The notes under the pieces: generated by a model
Told to the model about the DNA's origin: nothing
The model's database searches: none
What the model saw: only the letters and a program-made list of their open reading frames with translations
NCBI GenBank assembly: GCA_963734015.1
Contig: CAVTFG010000024.1
Coordinates: forward strand, 94,490 to 158,489
Source of the DNA: JALZKA01 sp963734015
GTDB taxonomy: Bacteria > Actinomycetota > Thermoleophilia > Solirubrobacterales > 70-9
Direction of reading: 5' to 3'
Length of the DNA stretch: 64,000 nt
Program-made: the position numbers and the translations under genes
Shown here: positions 52,209 through 60,671 of the stretch, one piece after another
Layout: every line of letters begins with the position of its first letter
How positions within the stretch are numbered: the first letter of the stretch is position 1

Positions 52209-53215
52209 TCAGCGGTGTTTCACGCCCTCGCGGGCGTTGTTGCCCAGGCGCTGGCCCTCGATGGTGTGGCCGGCCAGGGCCTCGTCGATCGCGGCGAGGG
52301 TGTCGCTCGAGAGCTCGACCCCCGAGGCGGCGATGTTCTGTTCGACCTGCTCGGGGCGCGAGGCGCCGATGATCGCCGAGGCGACCTCGTCGTGGCTCAG
52401 CACCCAGGCCAAGGCGAGCTGGACCATGGTCAGTCCCGCCTCGTCGGCGATCGGTCGCAGCCTGGCGACCGCCTCGAGCACCGAGTCGTCCAGGTAGGGA
52501 GTGATGAAGTTGCCCATCTCCCCGCTCGAGCCGCGGGACCCTTCCGGCGGCGGCGAGCCCGGCTCGTACTTGCCGGTCAGGACGCCCTGCGCCAGCGGCG
52601 ACCAGACGATCTGTGAGATCCCGTTTTCGGCGCACAGCGGGAAGACCTCGGCCTCCGGCGCGCGCCAGATCGCGTTGTACTGCGGCTGGGAGGAGACCAA
52701 CTTCGCGGCGCCGGGTACCTCGAGGCCGGCCCGGATCTGCTCGGGCGTCCACTCGCTGAAGCCGATGTGCCGGACCTTGCCGGACTCCACGGCGGCCGTG
52801 AGCGCCTCCATCGTCTCCTCGATCGGCGTCTCGACGTCGAAGCGGTGGCACTGGTAGAGGTCGACGTAATCCGTGCGCAGACGCCGTAGCGACGCGTCGA
52901 GCTGCTTCGAGATCTGATCCGCGGAGAGGCCGGAGTCGGTCTTCGACATGTGGAAGTAGACCTTGGTCGCGAGCACGATCTCCTCGCGCGGGAAGTCCGG
53001 CAGGATCTCGCCCCAAGCCTCCTCGGACGCGCCGCGCCCGTAGACGTTCGCGGTGTCGAAGAAGTTGATGCCGAGGTCGAACGCGGCGCGCGTGCAGGCC
53101 TCGGTCTGGTCGCGCTCGACGCCGCCCGAGTAGGTCAGCCACGACCCGAGCGAGATCTCCGAGACCTCGATGCCGCTGTCGCCGAGCGGGCGTTCCTGCG
53201 CCGTACTTCGCTCAT
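52209..53215 (-). CDS. Aldo/keto reductase (one frameshift near the start)
   Basis: This second reductase has about 335 residues. From ERPLGDSGIEVSEISLGSWL the frame is intact: INFFDTANVYGRGASEEAW (Asp/Tyr), IVLATKVYFHMSKTDSG (Lys), LRTDYVDLYQCHRFDVETP (His), WSPLAQGVLTGKYEPGSP and VASAIIGASRPEQVEQNI. The only good start is ATG 53215, which overlaps the stop of the upstream siroheme gene (ATGA). It is out of frame by one, so a single indel lies near 53190-53205. It is convergent with the first reductase. It belongs to the voltage-gated-K-channel-beta-like AKR branch, distinct from the YghZ type. Confidence 0.82.
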
Positions 53216-53969
53216 CGAGATACCACGGCGCCGGCGGTCTGCGTCGCCGTCTTCGCGGCCTCGATCAGCTCGAGCACCTCGGCCTCGCGGCCCTCGCGAA
53301 CGAGCTCGACCGGGTCCGGTTCGCCGTTGACGATCCCCTCGAAGAACTCCTTGCGGTCCTGGTAGGTGGGGAGGGTGCCCTTGGCCCAGCCCCGGGCGTC
53401 GTTCAGCATGATCGCCAGGCGGGCGTAGGGCTCGCCGAACGTGTCGGCGATCTCGCGCTTCATGCGCTTGGCCAGGGCCGGTGACGCCCCGGCCGTGGAG
53501 ATCGCGATCGCCAGCGGGCCGGACTGCGGACGATCGCGGGCAGGATGAAGTTGCAGAGCGGGGGGACGTCGACGACGTTCACCAGCATCGCGCGGCCCTC
53601 GGCGTCCTCGTAGATCCCGATGTTGATCTCCGAGTCGTCGGTGGCGGCGATCACCATGAACTTGCCCTCGAGGTCCGCCGGCGCGTAGGCCCGGCGCTCC
53701 CACGTGATCGAGTCCTCTGCCGCGTAGGCCTCCAACTCGGGCACCGCGGCGGGTGCGATCAGCGTCACCGTGGCGTCGCAGGCGAGCAGCCCCTCGACCT
53801 TCTCGAGCCCGATCCCGCCGCCGCCCACGACCAGGCAGTTGCGCCCCTTGAGCTTCAGGCAGGCGATGTAGAGCGGCGTCTCCAGCATGTCGCGCACGCA
53901 CGACTGATCGCAGATTCCCCTGCGGAACTGGCAGACGCACTCTTTCCCTGCATATGCCTGGGCGGGCAT
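53212..53969 (-). CDS. Precorrin-2 dehydrogenase/siroheme-synthase N-domain (one frameshift)
   Basis: This NAD-dependent enzyme makes sirohydrochlorin (and often siroheme) from precorrin-2. The Rossmann part is GRNCLVVGGGGIGLEKVEGL, followed by DATVTLIAPAAVPELEAY, MVIAATDDSEINIGIYED and LVNVVDVPPLCNFILPAIVR. One base shifts the frame near 53522; the rest, GPLAIAISTAGASPALAKRM, then KREIADTFGEPYARLA, is the family's second domain. The end is VVSR at 53212. The longest start (53969) adds 27 residues with four cysteines (ECVCQFRRGICDQSC) before the usual MLETPLYIACLKL at 53888. Either start is possible. No CysG-type methyltransferase domain is attached. Confidence 0.85.
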
Positions 53970-54000
53970 CGCAAACAGCGTAGAGGAGGAGCGGCTCGTG

Positions 54001-54063
54001 CCCGGAAGTGAACCGGGTAGCCCGGCTCCCTCGTAGGGAAAGACAGCCCGTAGGGCTGCCCGG
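54001..54063. other. Intergenic region with tandem small hairpins
   Basis: Three GC hairpins follow in a row: CCGGG-TAG-CCCGG (54013-54025), TCCCT-CGT-AGGGA (54027-54039) and CAGCCC-GTA-GGGCTG (54044-54058). Extra CCCGG copies at 54001-54005 and 54060-54064 could pair with 54013-54017 instead, giving alternative folds. The region separates the divergent siroheme gene (leftward) and topA (rightward). No match to a riboswitch class I know is apparent. Confidence 0.45.
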
Positions 54064-54160
54064 ACGCCCGAAATGAGGCCTTGACACCCCTTGCTACCCT
54101 CGCCGTCCGGGCGGGGGGCAATCCTTCCGAACCCCGCTGAACCGACCCGGCCTATATCTA

Positions 54161-56473
54161 GTGCGACTGATCATCACAGAGAAAAACAACTCGGCGAAGA
54201 AGATCGCCGACATCCTGAGCGGCGGCTCTGCCTCAGAGGACGCCAGCTTCAAGGTGCCGTTCTATGAGTGGTCGGACGCGGACGGCGAGCAGACGTGCGT
54301 GGGCCTCAAGGGCCACGTGATGGGCGTGGCCTTCCCCGAGGACTACTCGAACTGGCAGCAGACCGACCTCCACGACCTGATCGACGCCGAGCTCGTGCCC
54401 GAGCCCACGGACAAGAACGTGGTCAAGGCCGTGCGCAAGCTCGCCAAGGAGGCGGACGAGGTCGTGATCGCCACGGACTTCGACCGCGAGGGCGAGCTGA
54501 TCGGCCACGAGGCGCTTCAGCAGGCGCTCGAGGCAAACCCGAAGATCGTGGACGCCACGATCGCCGAGCGGCCCGCGGTCAAGCGCGCCCGCTACTCGGC
54601 CCTCACGAAGGACGAGATCGAGCGCGCGTTCGACAACCTCGACGAGCTCTCCTACGACCTGGCCTACGCGGGCGCCGCGCGCCAGGACATCGACCTGATC
54701 TGGGGCGCGACGCTGACTCGCGCCGTCTCCCTCGCCACCCGTCGCTTCGGCTCGAACTTCCTCTCCGTCGGCCGCGTGCAGAGCCCGACGCTCGGCCTGA
54801 TCGTCGAGCGCGAGCTCGAGCGGCGCGCCCACGTCCCGAAGCCGTTCTGGGAGGTGTTCGCGAAGTTCGAGCACCCCGACGGGTCGTTCGAGGCGCACCA
54901 CGCGACGGACAAGTTCTGGGACGAGGCCGAGGCCAAGGCCGCGCTCGCCGGAACCAAGAGCCCGGGCGTCGTGAAGTCGGTGAGCGCGCGCAAGTCGAAC
55001 CGCAAGCCGCCGACGCCGCTCAACACCACCGCGTTCACGACCGACGCCTCGAGCCGGCTGGGGATCACCCCGGCGGCCGCGATGCGCCTGGCCGAGGACC
55101 TCTACATGGACGGCTTCGTCTCCTACCCGCGCACCGACAACACGGTGTACCCGGCGTCGCTGCCGACCCGCGAGCTGGTGCAGCAGATGGTCCGCATCCC
55201 CGAGTTCGAGGCCGGCGCGTTCGTGCTCGACGGGCCGATGCAGGCCACCCGCGGCAAGAAGGAGACCACCGACCACCCCCCGATCCACCCGACGCAGGCC
55301 GTGCATCCGAACGCGCTCGGCGACGGGCCCAAGCGCCGCGTCTACGAGCTGATCGTCCGGCGCTTCATCGCCACCTTCGGCCCGCCCATGGTCACCGAGT
55401 CGACCCGGGCCGACATCGAGGCCGGCTCGGAGAGCTACTTCGTCCGCGGCTCGGTCGTGCTCGACCCCGGCTTCGCCCGGATCTACACCTACGCCCGCTC
55501 GTCGGACGACGAGATCCCGAAGCTCACCGACGGCCAGGAGCTGGCGCTCGACGGCGAGCCGTGGTCGGTCGCCAAGGAGACGCAGCCGCCGTCGCGGATC
55601 AGCCAGGGCAAGCTGATCGAGCTGATGGAGGAGCGCGGGCTCGGCACCAAGGCGACCCGCGCGGACATCATCCAGAAGCTCTACGACCGTGGCTACGTCT
55701 ACTCGAACCCGCCGGAGCCGTCGGAGACGGGCATCGCGATGTACAGGGCGTTCAAGGAGCACGTGCCGCGGATGGCGACGCCGGAGATGACGGCCGAGCT
55801 CGAAAAGGACATGGACGAGATCGCGTCCGGGCAGATCACCAAGGACGAGGTCCTGAGGATCAGCCGGGAGATGCTGCACGGCACCACGCACGACATGCAG
55901 GAGCGCAAGGAAGACCTCGCCAAGGTCATCTGGGCGGGGATGGACGAGGACAAGTTCCTCGGCCCGTGCAAGGTCTGCGAGGAGGCGGGGCGCAAGCACG
56001 AGGACGGCTCGCCGAACCGCCTGCGCGTGATCGACATGAAGGGCGGCAAGCGCTTCTGGGGCTGCGAGGGCTACAACCGCGACGATCCCGAGCACCCGGA
56101 TTCGTGCCGGAACTCCGGCCCGCTCCCGGGCCGGGGATACGAGCTCTGGCGCCTCGAGGAGCGCTGCTCGGTCTGCGGCGAGACCCCGCGCCTGACGGTC
56201 AAGGGCTTCCGCGGCCGCCCCTGGAAGCTCTGTCTGAACGACGACTGCCCGACGATGGTGGAGATGCGCTTAAAGCGCGCCGAGCGCCAGCGCCAGAAGG
56301 AAGAGCGCGAGGCCGCGAAGGCGGCCGCCGAGGCCAACGGCGACGCCGCGGCCGAGCCCGCCAAGCCGGCGGGCCGAAGCGGCGGCCGAAACGGCGGCCG
56401 GCGCCGAAAGCCGCCGTCGCCCGGCACCGCCCGCACCAAGAAGGCGGGCAGCCGAAGCCGCTCGAAGCGCTAG
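54161..56473 (+). CDS. topA: DNA topoisomerase I, archaeal-type (type IA)
   Basis: This type IA topoisomerase of 770 residues relaxes negative supercoils. It opens MRLIITEKNNSAKKIADILS, unlike the VESPAKAKTI opening of standard bacterial TopA. Continuing segments (CVGLKGHVMGVAFPEDYSNW, VVIATDFDREGELIGHEAL, AYAGAARQDIDLIWGATLTR, FLSVGRVQSPTLGLIVEREL) and the active-site SYPRTDNTVYP with catalytic Tyr322 all resemble haloarchaeal/archaeal enzymes. TTDHPPIHPT and GLGTKATRADIIQKLYDRGY follow as usual. Two C-terminal zinc modules start at C603/C606 (CKVC) and C669/C672 (CSVC), then a Lys/Arg/Ala-rich tail that may bind DNA. Start is GTG 54161. It is co-directional with tmk and holB further on. Confidence 0.93.
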   Translation: MRLIITEKNNSAKKIADILSGGSASEDASFKVPFYEWSDADGEQTCVGLKGHVMGVAFPEDYSNWQQTDLHDLIDAELVPEPTDKNVVKAVRKLAKEADEVVIATDFDREGELIGHEALQQALEANPKIVDATIAERPAVKRARYSALTKDEIERAFDNLDELSYDLAYAGAARQDIDLIWGATLTRAVSLATRRFGSNFLSVGRVQSPTLGLIVERELERRAHVPKPFWEVFAKFEHPDGSFEAHHATDKFWDEAEAKAALAGTKSPGVVKSVSARKSNRKPPTPLNTTAFTTDASSRLGITPAAAMRLAEDLYMDGFVSYPRTDNTVYPASLPTRELVQQMVRIPEFEAGAFVLDGPMQATRGKKETTDHPPIHPTQAVHPNALGDGPKRRVYELIVRRFIATFGPPMVTESTRADIEAGSESYFVRGSVVLDPGFARIYTYARSSDDEIPKLTDGQELALDGEPWSVAKETQPPSRISQGKLIELMEERGLGTKATRADIIQKLYDRGYVYSNPPEPSETGIAMYRAFKEHVPRMATPEMTAELEKDMDEIASGQITKDEVLRISREMLHGTTHDMQERKEDLAKVIWAGMDEDKFLGPCKVCEEAGRKHEDGSPNRLRVIDMKGGKRFWGCEGYNRDDPEHPDSCRNSGPLPGRGYELWRLEERCSVCGETPRLTVKGFRGRPWKLCLNDDCPTMVEMRLKRAERQRQKEEREAAKAAAEANGDAAAEPAKPAGRSGGRNGGRRRKPPSPGTARTKKAGSRSRSKR

Positions 56474-56482
56474 CGCCCAGAC

Positions 56483-56533
56483 CCGAGAGGGCGCGCGCCC
56501 CGGGGGTTGGCGCGCGCCCCGCTTTCCTCTCGG
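56483..56533. terminator. Bidirectional terminator between topA and the MMPL gene
   Basis: Outer arms CCGAGAGG (56483-56490) and CCTCTCGG (56526-56533) and inner arms GGGCGCGCGCC (56489-56499) and GGCGCGCGCCC (56509-56519) give a very stable hairpin between two convergent genes. CTTT in the right arm is the only T-run. Confidence 0.85.
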
Positions 56534-56534
56534 G

Positions 56535-58685
56535 CTACGCCTTCGATTCGGCCGGCTTCAGCGGGGACGGCTCGACGCGCAGGAGCTTGGCCGGCCAGCT
56601 CGGGAGCCACCAGTTCCAGCGGCCCATGAGCGAGATCACGGCGGGCACGATCAGCGCCCGGATGATCGTCGCGTCGAGCAGGATCCCGGCGCCGAGGCCG
56701 GTGGCGAACATCTTCAGGTCGGTTCCCGGGCTCGACGCCATCGCGACGAACGACAGGAACAGGATCAGGGCCGCGCTAGTAACGAGCCGCCCGGTCCGGC
56801 CGATGCCCTGGATCACCGCGGTCTCGGTCGACCCCGTGCGGTCGTACTCCTCGCGCATCCGGGCCAGGATGAACACCTCGTAGTCCATCGACAGGCCGAA
56901 CAGGAAGGCGAAGATCATCAGCGGCATCCACGACGGGATCGACCCTGTCGCCTGGATGTCCCAGATCAGCTCCGACCCGTAGCCGTGCTGCCAGACGAGG
57001 ACCAGGACGCCCCAGGCCGCGGCGACGCTGAGGACGTTCAGCACGATCGCCTTCGCCGGCAGCAGCAGCGAGCGGAACGCGCGCGCAAGCAGGATGAAGG
57101 TGGTCACGCAGATCAGGGCGATCATCAGCGGGAAGCTGCCGTAGACGGCGTTGATGAAGTCGTCGTTGGCAGCGGGCTGTCCGCCCACCAGGACGTCTGA
57201 GCCGACTCCGTGGGCCGCGTCGCGCACGCCTTCCAGGGTCGCCTCGCCCTCGTCCGAGCCCGAATCGGGCACGGGGATCACCTCCACCAGGGAGGTGCCG
57301 TCCCGGTGCCACGACTCGTCGTCGGGCGCGACCGCGCCGTGGACGCCCTCGACCTCGCGCACGGCGGCCGCGACCTCGTTGGGATCCGAGTCGCCTTCGA
57401 CCAGGATTTCGTGCGGCAGCAGCGAGCCCTCACCGATGCCCGACTCCTCCAGGGCGACAAGGCCCTCGTACGAGTCGCCCGACTTGGCGACGGTGTCGGC
57501 GTCCGAGGCGCCCAGCTGCAGGTCGGTGGCGGCGACGACCAGGGCGAGGACGACTGCCATCCCGAGCCCGGCCGCGACCCAGCGGTGGCGGGCGACGCCC
57601 TCGGCCCAGCGCGTCCAGGCGCGCGAGGCCTTGTCGTCGGTGCGCCGGTGCGGCCAGTCGAGCTTGTGCCCGACCTTTGCGAGCACGACGGGCAGGAGGG
57701 TGATGGCGGCCAGCGTTGAGACGAGCGGGATCAGCATCCCGCCGTAGCCCATCGAGCGCAGGAAGGGGAGGGGCAGTGCGATCAGCGCGAGGAGGCCGAT
57801 CGCAACCGTGATCCCGCTGAACACGACGGCTCGGCCGGCGGTCTCCATCGCCTTCTGCACCGCCTCATCGCCCGCACGGCCGTGGGTTCGTTCCTCGCGC
57901 CATCGCGAGACGACGATCAGCGAGTAGTCGATCGCGACGCCGAGCCCGAGCAGGGCGATCAGGAACTGGACGATCGGGGAGACGGTCGTCAGCTCGGTCA
58001 AGCCGAGCAGGAGCAGGAAGGTGGTCATGATCGAGGCGATGGCCATCAGCAGGGGCACTACGGCCAGGAACGAGGCGAAGACGAACGTCAGGACGGCGAG
58101 TGCGCCGAGGCCGCCGAGTACCGCCTCGACGAGGACGCCGGGTCCCTCGCTGTCTGCGCCCGAGTCCTCGAACAGCGCGTCGAAGCCGGTGAGGCGGACG
58201 GGCTCGCCCGCCACCGTGGCGCCCTCGAGCGCGGCCGACGCAGCCTCCTCAGCGGCAGGGTTCTCGCCGAACGCCGAGTTCGGGTCCGGCTGCGGGTAAA
58301 CGACGGCGAAGGTGGTCGAGCCGTCCTCGGAGACGAACGTGTCATCGCCGGTCGACGCGTACGAGGCCACGCGCGCGTTGGGGAGCGCCTCGGCCACTCG
58401 CTGGTCGATTCGCTCGAGGTCGGCCAGGACGGCCGGGGAATCGACCGACTCGCCCTCCGGCAGGGTGACGACCGGGATGAGCGGCGACGTGTCACCGCCG
58501 GTGCCCTGATACAGCGCGGCGATCTGCTGGTTCGTCTCCCAGCCCTCCTTGTCGGGGACCGAGAACTCGGGCTCGAGCGCGTCGGTCGCGGGCCCTGCGG
58601 CCGCCATGCCGGCGATGGTCAGGGCGACCCAGAGCCCGACTACGATGCGCTTGTGGGCGAGGACCCAGCGGGTCAAGGACGACAC
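56535..58685 (-). CDS. MMPL-family (RND-like) transporter
   Basis: This membrane exporter of 716 residues belongs to the MMPL/YdfJ family, relatives of mycobacterial lipid flippases. About twelve helices come in two halves. The first, after an extracytoplasmic loop (about 35-190), includes TELTTVSPIVQFLIALLGLG and VAIDYSLIVVSRWREERTHG. The second includes MPLMIFAFLFGLSMDYEVFI and LARMREEYDRTGSTETAVIQ. These paired GxxxDY/SMDYE motifs hold the proton-relay Asp-Tyr pairs. GTG 58685 follows TTGGAGGT. In related actinobacteria such genes are often under TetR control; the direct repeats just upstream are candidate operators. Substrate probably a lipid or hydrophobic compound. Confidence 0.92.
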   Translation of the reverse strand: MSSLTRWVLAHKRIVVGLWVALTIAGMAAAGPATDALEPEFSVPDKEGWETNQQIAALYQGTGGDTSPLIPVVTLPEGESVDSPAVLADLERIDQRVAEALPNARVASYASTGDDTFVSEDGSTTFAVVYPQPDPNSAFGENPAAEEAASAALEGATVAGEPVRLTGFDALFEDSGADSEGPGVLVEAVLGGLGALAVLTFVFASFLAVVPLLMAIASIMTTFLLLLGLTELTTVSPIVQFLIALLGLGVAIDYSLIVVSRWREERTHGRAGDEAVQKAMETAGRAVVFSGITVAIGLLALIALPLPFLRSMGYGGMLIPLVSTLAAITLLPVVLAKVGHKLDWPHRRTDDKASRAWTRWAEGVARHRWVAAGLGMAVVLALVVAATDLQLGASDADTVAKSGDSYEGLVALEESGIGEGSLLPHEILVEGDSDPNEVAAAVREVEGVHGAVAPDDESWHRDGTSLVEVIPVPDSGSDEGEATLEGVRDAAHGVGSDVLVGGQPAANDDFINAVYGSFPLMIALICVTTFILLARAFRSLLLPAKAIVLNVLSVAAAWGVLVLVWQHGYGSELIWDIQATGSIPSWMPLMIFAFLFGLSMDYEVFILARMREEYDRTGSTETAVIQGIGRTGRLVTSAALILFLSFVAMASSPGTDLKMFATGLGAGILLDATIIRALIVPAVISLMGRWNWWLPSWPAKLLRVEPSPLKPAESKA

Positions 58686-58722
58686 GAACTACCTCCAATT
58701 GCGTTTGCCGGGGGACTTCACT

Positions 58723-58799
58723 GATATGACGATCGGACGGCGCGAAATGCGACAGCAGTTCGACCATCCGCTGGATATGACGGTCGGACGACGCAAGAT
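58723..58799. repeat. Two direct repeats of 26 bp, 51 bp apart, before the MMPL gene
   Basis: Copies at 58723-58748 and 58774-58799 share GATATGACG-TCGGACG-CGC-A-AT, with four mismatches. The 51-bp period is close to five helical turns. They lie 38-115 bp upstream of the MMPL start (leftward) and 77 bp before tmk (rightward), and are candidate operator copies for a regulator not encoded next to them. Confidence 0.7.
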
Positions 58800-58875
58800 T
58801 CATCGTTCGCCGCGATCCGGTCCATCGGGAATTCCCCTGATCCGGCCCTGACCGGCCCGATAGCGTGCGGCCCGC

Positions 58876-59487
58876 GTGTTCGTCACCCTCGAGGGCATAG
58901 ACCGCTCCGGCAAGACCACCCAGGCGGCGCTGCTCGCAGAGGCGCTCGGCCCTGAGACGGTGCGGCTGCGCGAACCCGGGGGGACCGGCGTGGGGGAGCG
59001 GATCCGCGACCTGCTCAAGGACCCCGGGTTGGAGCTGGATCCGGGCGCCGAGCTGCTGCTCTTCTGCGCCGCCCGCGCCGAGCTCGCCGTGCGGGTCATC
59101 GCGCCGGCGCAGGAGGCGGGACGGGACGTCGTTTGCGACCGGTTCATCGACTCGACCGCCGCCTACCAGGGGGTCGCCCGTGGCCTCGGCGTCGAGCTGG
59201 TGGAGCAGCTGAACGCGTTCGCCGTCGGCTCGTGCGTGCCCGACGTCACCGTGTTGCTCCGCATCGACCCCGGCGCCGCCGAGGACCGGGGCCAGCAGCG
59301 CCTGGCGGAGGGCGCCGAGGACGGATCGGACCGCTTCGAGTCCGAGGGCATCGAGCTCCAGCGCACGGTCGCAGCCGCCTACGACGAGCTCGCCGAGCGC
59401 CACTCGGACCGGATCGTTGTCGTGGACGGCAACGGCACGCCGACCGAGGTGCACGAGCGTGTGATGGAGGTCGTGCGGGCACGGTGA
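58876..59487 (+). CDS. tmk: Thymidylate kinase
   Basis: This enzyme phosphorylates dTMP to dTDP for DNA synthesis. The 203-residue protein has the P-loop EGIDRSGKTTQ (6-16), LREPGGTGVGERIRDLL, VVCDRFIDSTAAYQGVARGL (DRF motif) and a late LID region GQQRLAEGAEDGSDRFE. Arg10 in the P-loop (DRS, often DG or DA in other kinases) is within normal variation. Start GTG 58876. The stop overlaps holB by 4 bp, the usual tmk-holB arrangement. Confidence 0.95.
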   Translation: MFVTLEGIDRSGKTTQAALLAEALGPETVRLREPGGTGVGERIRDLLKDPGLELDPGAELLLFCAARAELAVRVIAPAQEAGRDVVCDRFIDSTAAYQGVARGLGVELVEQLNAFAVGSCVPDVTVLLRIDPGAAEDRGQQRLAEGAEDGSDRFESEGIELQRTVAAAYDELAERHSDRIVVVDGNGTPTEVHERVMEVVRAR

Positions 59488-60629
59488 CCGACCTCCCCGA
59501 AACCCTCACGGCCGCCACCGAGAACCAGCCGGCTGCCCGGGTCGCGCTGGCGGCCGGGCTCGAGCGCCCGTCGCACGCCTACCTGTTCACGGGCCCCGCC
59601 GGTGCCGGCAAGCGGGCAGCGGCGCGCGCGTTCGTGGCCGAGCTGCTCGCGGAGGGCGCCCCCGATCCGGACTCGGCTCGGCGCCGGGCACTCGCCGACC
59701 CGTCGCCGCACCCCGACCTCGCCTGGCTCCGCCCACCCGGCGCCCAGCACCTCGTGGACGAGGTTCGCGAGCGCGTGATCGAGGCTGCCCCCTATCGGCC
59801 GTTCGAGGGCGAGCGGCGCGCCTTCGTGATCGACGAGGCGGACCTGATGGCCGAGGAGAGTCAGAACGCGCTCCTGAAGACGCTGGAGGAGCCGGCGCAG
59901 TTCGCCCACCTCGTCCTCGTCTCTTCGCAGCCGTCGGCCCTGCTCGACACGGTGCGCTCGCGCTGCCGGGAGGTCACCTTCGCGGCGCTGGGCCCGGACG
60001 CGCTCGAGGAGCGCCTCGCGGCCACGCACCCCGGGGGTGATCCGCGCGAGATCCGCGCCGCGGCCCGCCTCGCGGGCGGCGACCTCGAGCGCGCGGAGCT
60101 GCTGCTCGCCGACCGCGGGCGCGAGCTGCGGGCGCGCTCCGAGGGCCTCGCCCGGGCCGCGCGCTCCGGTGAATTGGACGATGCGCCCTGGAAGGGGCTG
60201 CTCGACGTGGCCGAGACGCGCGGGGCGGAGGTCGGGGACGACGTGAGAGCCCGGCTCGACGCGCTGGCCGACCAGGCCAAGGACGCGGCCGACAAGCGGA
60301 CCGAGCAGCGGCTTCGCAAGGAGGCGGCGGACGCGGGCAAGCGCGCCTCGCGCCGGGGCCGGACCGAGGCGCTCGACACCGGTCTGGCGCTGGTCGGCGC
60401 GTGGCTTCGCGACCTGGCCGCCGTGGGCGACGGGGCCACGGACCTGATCCTCGCAGCCGACCGGGAGCGGGAGCTCCGCGAGGACGCCGAGGGGCTTGAT
60501 CCGCGCCGCGCCAGGCGTGGAGCCGAGCTGGTGATGGACTCCCGCCGACGCCTGATGGTGAACGTCAGCGAGGAGCTCGCGCTCGAAGCGCTGGCGTTCC
60601 GCCTGGAGTTTCTGCTGCGTACAACCTGA
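59484..60629 (+). CDS. holB: DNA polymerase III subunit delta prime
   Basis: This is a clamp-loader subunit, 381 residues from the GTG overlapping the tmk stop. AYLFTGPAGAGKRAAARAFV holds the P-loop (37-44, GPAGAGKR), with RRAFVIDEADLMAEESQNAL, LLKTLEEPAQFAHLVLVSSQ and DTVRSRCREVTF (SRC motif) following. The cysteine-based zinc module between P-loop and DEAD-like motif, present in most bacterial delta prime and tau/gamma proteins, has no cysteines here. The last third is helical, for pentamer assembly. Confidence 0.92.
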   Translation: MTDLPETLTAATENQPAARVALAAGLERPSHAYLFTGPAGAGKRAAARAFVAELLAEGAPDPDSARRRALADPSPHPDLAWLRPPGAQHLVDEVRERVIEAAPYRPFEGERRAFVIDEADLMAEESQNALLKTLEEPAQFAHLVLVSSQPSALLDTVRSRCREVTFAALGPDALEERLAATHPGGDPREIRAAARLAGGDLERAELLLADRGRELRARSEGLARAARSGELDDAPWKGLLDVAETRGAEVGDDVRARLDALADQAKDAADKRTEQRLRKEAADAGKRASRRGRTEALDTGLALVGAWLRDLAAVGDGATDLILAADRERELREDAEGLDPRRARRGAELVMDSRRRLMVNVSEELALEALAFRLEFLLRTT

Positions 60630-60671
60630 AGTACCTGGTAACAGGCCGCTTCGCTCCGTACATTCAGTCGC

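Noticed and set aside
54081..54100. TTGACA plus TACCCT as topA promoter
   Set aside because: The spacing is only 8 bp, far too short for a standard promoter.
53970..54160. Cobalamin, SAM or other known riboswitch before the siroheme or topA gene
   Set aside because: I looked for conserved core segments of the cobalamin and SAM classes on both strands and found none. Only generic hairpins remain.
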